Shown here piece by piece: positions 63,246-64,000 of a stretch of DNA of 64,000 nucleotides (position 1 is its first letter; each line of letters opens with the position of its first letter). The position numbers were made by a program, and so were the translations under genes. The notes beneath the pieces were generated by a model. That model made no database searches. It worked only from the letters and a program-made list of their open reading frames with translations, and was not told the DNA's origin. Source of the stretch: Planctomycetota bacterium. GTDB taxonomy: Bacteria; Planctomycetota; Planctomycetia; Gemmatales; Gemmataceae. The stretch is from NCBI GenBank assembly GCA_016195405.1, contig JACPZP010000101.1, positions 1 to 64,000 on the forward strand, read 5' to 3'.

Positions 63246-63611
63246 ATGAAGATCTTGGCTGCAGGTGTGATTGCGCTGTTGTCGCTGGCCGTCTTGCTCG
63301 ACGCCAATCAGGCGGGCGAAAAGGCCAAGTACACCATCTCCGAGGTGATGGTCAAGGCGCACAAGGAAGGGCTTTTGAAGACAGTGGCGTCCGGCAAAGC
63401 GAGTGAAGCACAGCGCAAGGAACTCGCCGAGCTGTACAAGGCGCTGTCCCAAAACACGCCGCCCAAGGGCGATGCCGAAAACTGGAAGAAAATGACCGGC
63501 GCTCTGGCCAAGGCTTCCGCGGCGGCAGCTAAGGGCGACGAGGGGGCCGCCAAGAGCCTTGCCAAGCTTGCCAACTGCAAGGTCTGTCACGACAAGCATC
63601 GCGAAGATTGA
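63246..63611 (+). CDS. Small secreted c-type cytochrome-like protein
   Basis: 121 residues from ATG 63246. The leader (KILAAGVIALLSLAVLLDA) is a signal peptide. The mature protein is helical and Ala/Lys-rich (KASEAQRKELAELYKALSQN, ALAKASAAAAKGDEGAAKSL) and ends in LANCKVCHDKHRED, a C-terminal CxxCH heme site, as in cytochrome c' / c556-type four-helix bundles. Electron transfer or heme-based sensing is likely; the partner is unknown. Followed by a strong terminator. Confidence 0.85.
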   Translation: MKILAAGVIALLSLAVLLDANQAGEKAKYTISEVMVKAHKEGLLKTVASGKASEAQRKELAELYKALSQNTPPKGDAENWKKMTGALAKASAAAAKGDEGAAKSLAKLANCKVCHDKHRED

Positions 63612-63632
63612 TACACCAAGTTCGCTGCCATC

Positions 63633-63661
63633 CGCCGGCCCGCGTGGCCGGCGTTTTTTTT
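63633..63661 (+). terminator. Rho-independent terminator of the cytochrome gene
   Basis: Stem CGCCGGCC/GGCCGGCG with a CGCGT loop, followed by eight Ts. It lies 21 bases past the cytochrome stop. Confidence 0.92.
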
Positions 63662-63734
63662 GTATTATGTCTTGGATTGGCCGAAGGCCTTTCCAAGGAG
63701 CGGAACGAAACGGAGCCTCAACACGGTTAAGGCA

Positions 63735-64000
63735 ATGCTCGATGGACCCGGGGTGGTCGCCGCCTTGAAGCGCCAGGGCGTCACCCACGCAATCTGGATT
63801 CCCGACAGCGAGTTGGGCACCTGGGAAGGCGCCATGACCGCGCCGAACGGACTGCAGCTCGTCCGCGTGTGCCGCGAAGGGGAGGCGTTTGCCGTCGCCG
63901 CCGGGCTTTGGCTTGGTGGTCAACGGCCCATCGTCATCGTGCAATGCACCGGCTTCTTCGAAGCCGGCGACGCGTTGCGCAACATTCTTCACGACATGCA
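63735..64000 (+). CDS. TPP-dependent decarboxylase alpha subunit, partial (sulfopyruvate/phosphonopyruvate decarboxylase-like)
   Basis: The first 88 codons of a gene running off the right edge. The fragment reads MLDGPGVVAALKRQGVTHAI, WIPDSELGTW, VCREGEAFAVAAGLWLGGQR, PIVIVQCTGFFEAGDALRNI. The REGEAF...AAG and QCTGF patterns are the TPP-binding (PYR) domain of the sulfopyruvate decarboxylase alpha (ComD) / phosphonopyruvate decarboxylase family. The substrate cannot be told from half a gene. The frame is open upstream to 63663; ATG 63735 is the first start. Confidence 0.8.
   Translation, partial: MLDGPGVVAALKRQGVTHAIWIPDSELGTWEGAMTAPNGLQLVRVCREGEAFAVAAGLWLGGQRPIVIVQCTGFFEAGDALRNILHDM

Noticed and set aside
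63135-63992. 285-residue minus-strand frame over the cytochrome gene and the decarboxylase start
   Set aside because: It runs through a cytochrome with signal peptide, CxxCH and a terminator, and through a recognisable TPP-enzyme start, both on the plus strand.

Overview
The window looks like a chromosomal segment of a planctomycete, most likely of the Gemmata group. The evidence is family content: three DUF1501 proteins, a PSCyt1/DUF1549/DUF1553 cytochrome-type protein, a DUF1559 prepilin-like protein, several membrane Ser/Thr kinases, WD40 proteins, MJ0042-type zinc-ribbon membrane proteins, and many short palindromic intergenic repeats. Assignments rest on reading motifs; no database search was run.

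Region 1 (1-9300) holds three paralogous receptor-like Ser/Thr kinases. Each has a cytoplasmic kinase domain, one membrane helix and the same type of beta-rich C-terminal domain. Three small, mutually similar beta-sandwich-like proteins directly follow two of them. A DUF1501 protein lies between kinases 1 and 2. Region 2 (9400-22100) is mostly housekeeping: an acetamidase/formamidase, a metallophosphoesterase, a zinc-ribbon membrane protein, and a plus-strand run of LipB-like protein, lipA, lipoyl-domain-like protein, tmk, holB and a lipoprotein. A minus-strand run of RraA-like protein, class V aminotransferase and CHAD protein follows, then a zinc-ribbon protein and a RepA-like ATPase.

Region 3 (22200-29500) is an accessory stretch, almost all on the minus strand. 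It contains a SEC-C protein, a DUF6941-like protein, a tiny GTG-started gene, a frameshifted antitoxin-like gene, a frameshifted FGE-like gene, a relic of the 3' part of groEL, a JAMM-type protein with a small partner, and a groES...groEL pair split by an aspartyl protease, a DUF1871-like protein and a hicBA toxin-antitoxin module.

Region 4 (29700-54900) mixes secreted and membrane planctomycete proteins (a YpfJ-type metallopeptidase, the PSCyt/DUF1553 protein, a vWA protein, a WD40 protein, two more DUF1501 proteins, a DUF1559 protein and a TPR protein) with a HemN/HemW-like radical SAM enzyme, a tandem universal stress protein, an FHA protein and mutY. Region 5 (55000-64000) holds a 1455-residue kinase-like/triple WD40 protein, a patch of gene debris (hydrolase fragment, HExxH protein, frameshifted Imm26-like gene), a DapA-family gene, queG interrupted in frame by a palindromic repeat, a small c-type cytochrome with a clear terminator, and the start of a TPP-dependent decarboxylase subunit that runs off the right edge.

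The most noteworthy signals are the palindromic repeat inserted in frame inside queG (two other copies flank the vWA gene), the kinase plus small-beta-protein cluster with a duplicated 5' leader, the LipB-like and lipoyl-domain-like proteins around lipA that both seem to lack the expected lysine, and the groEL relic and gene decay next to an interrupted groESL locus.
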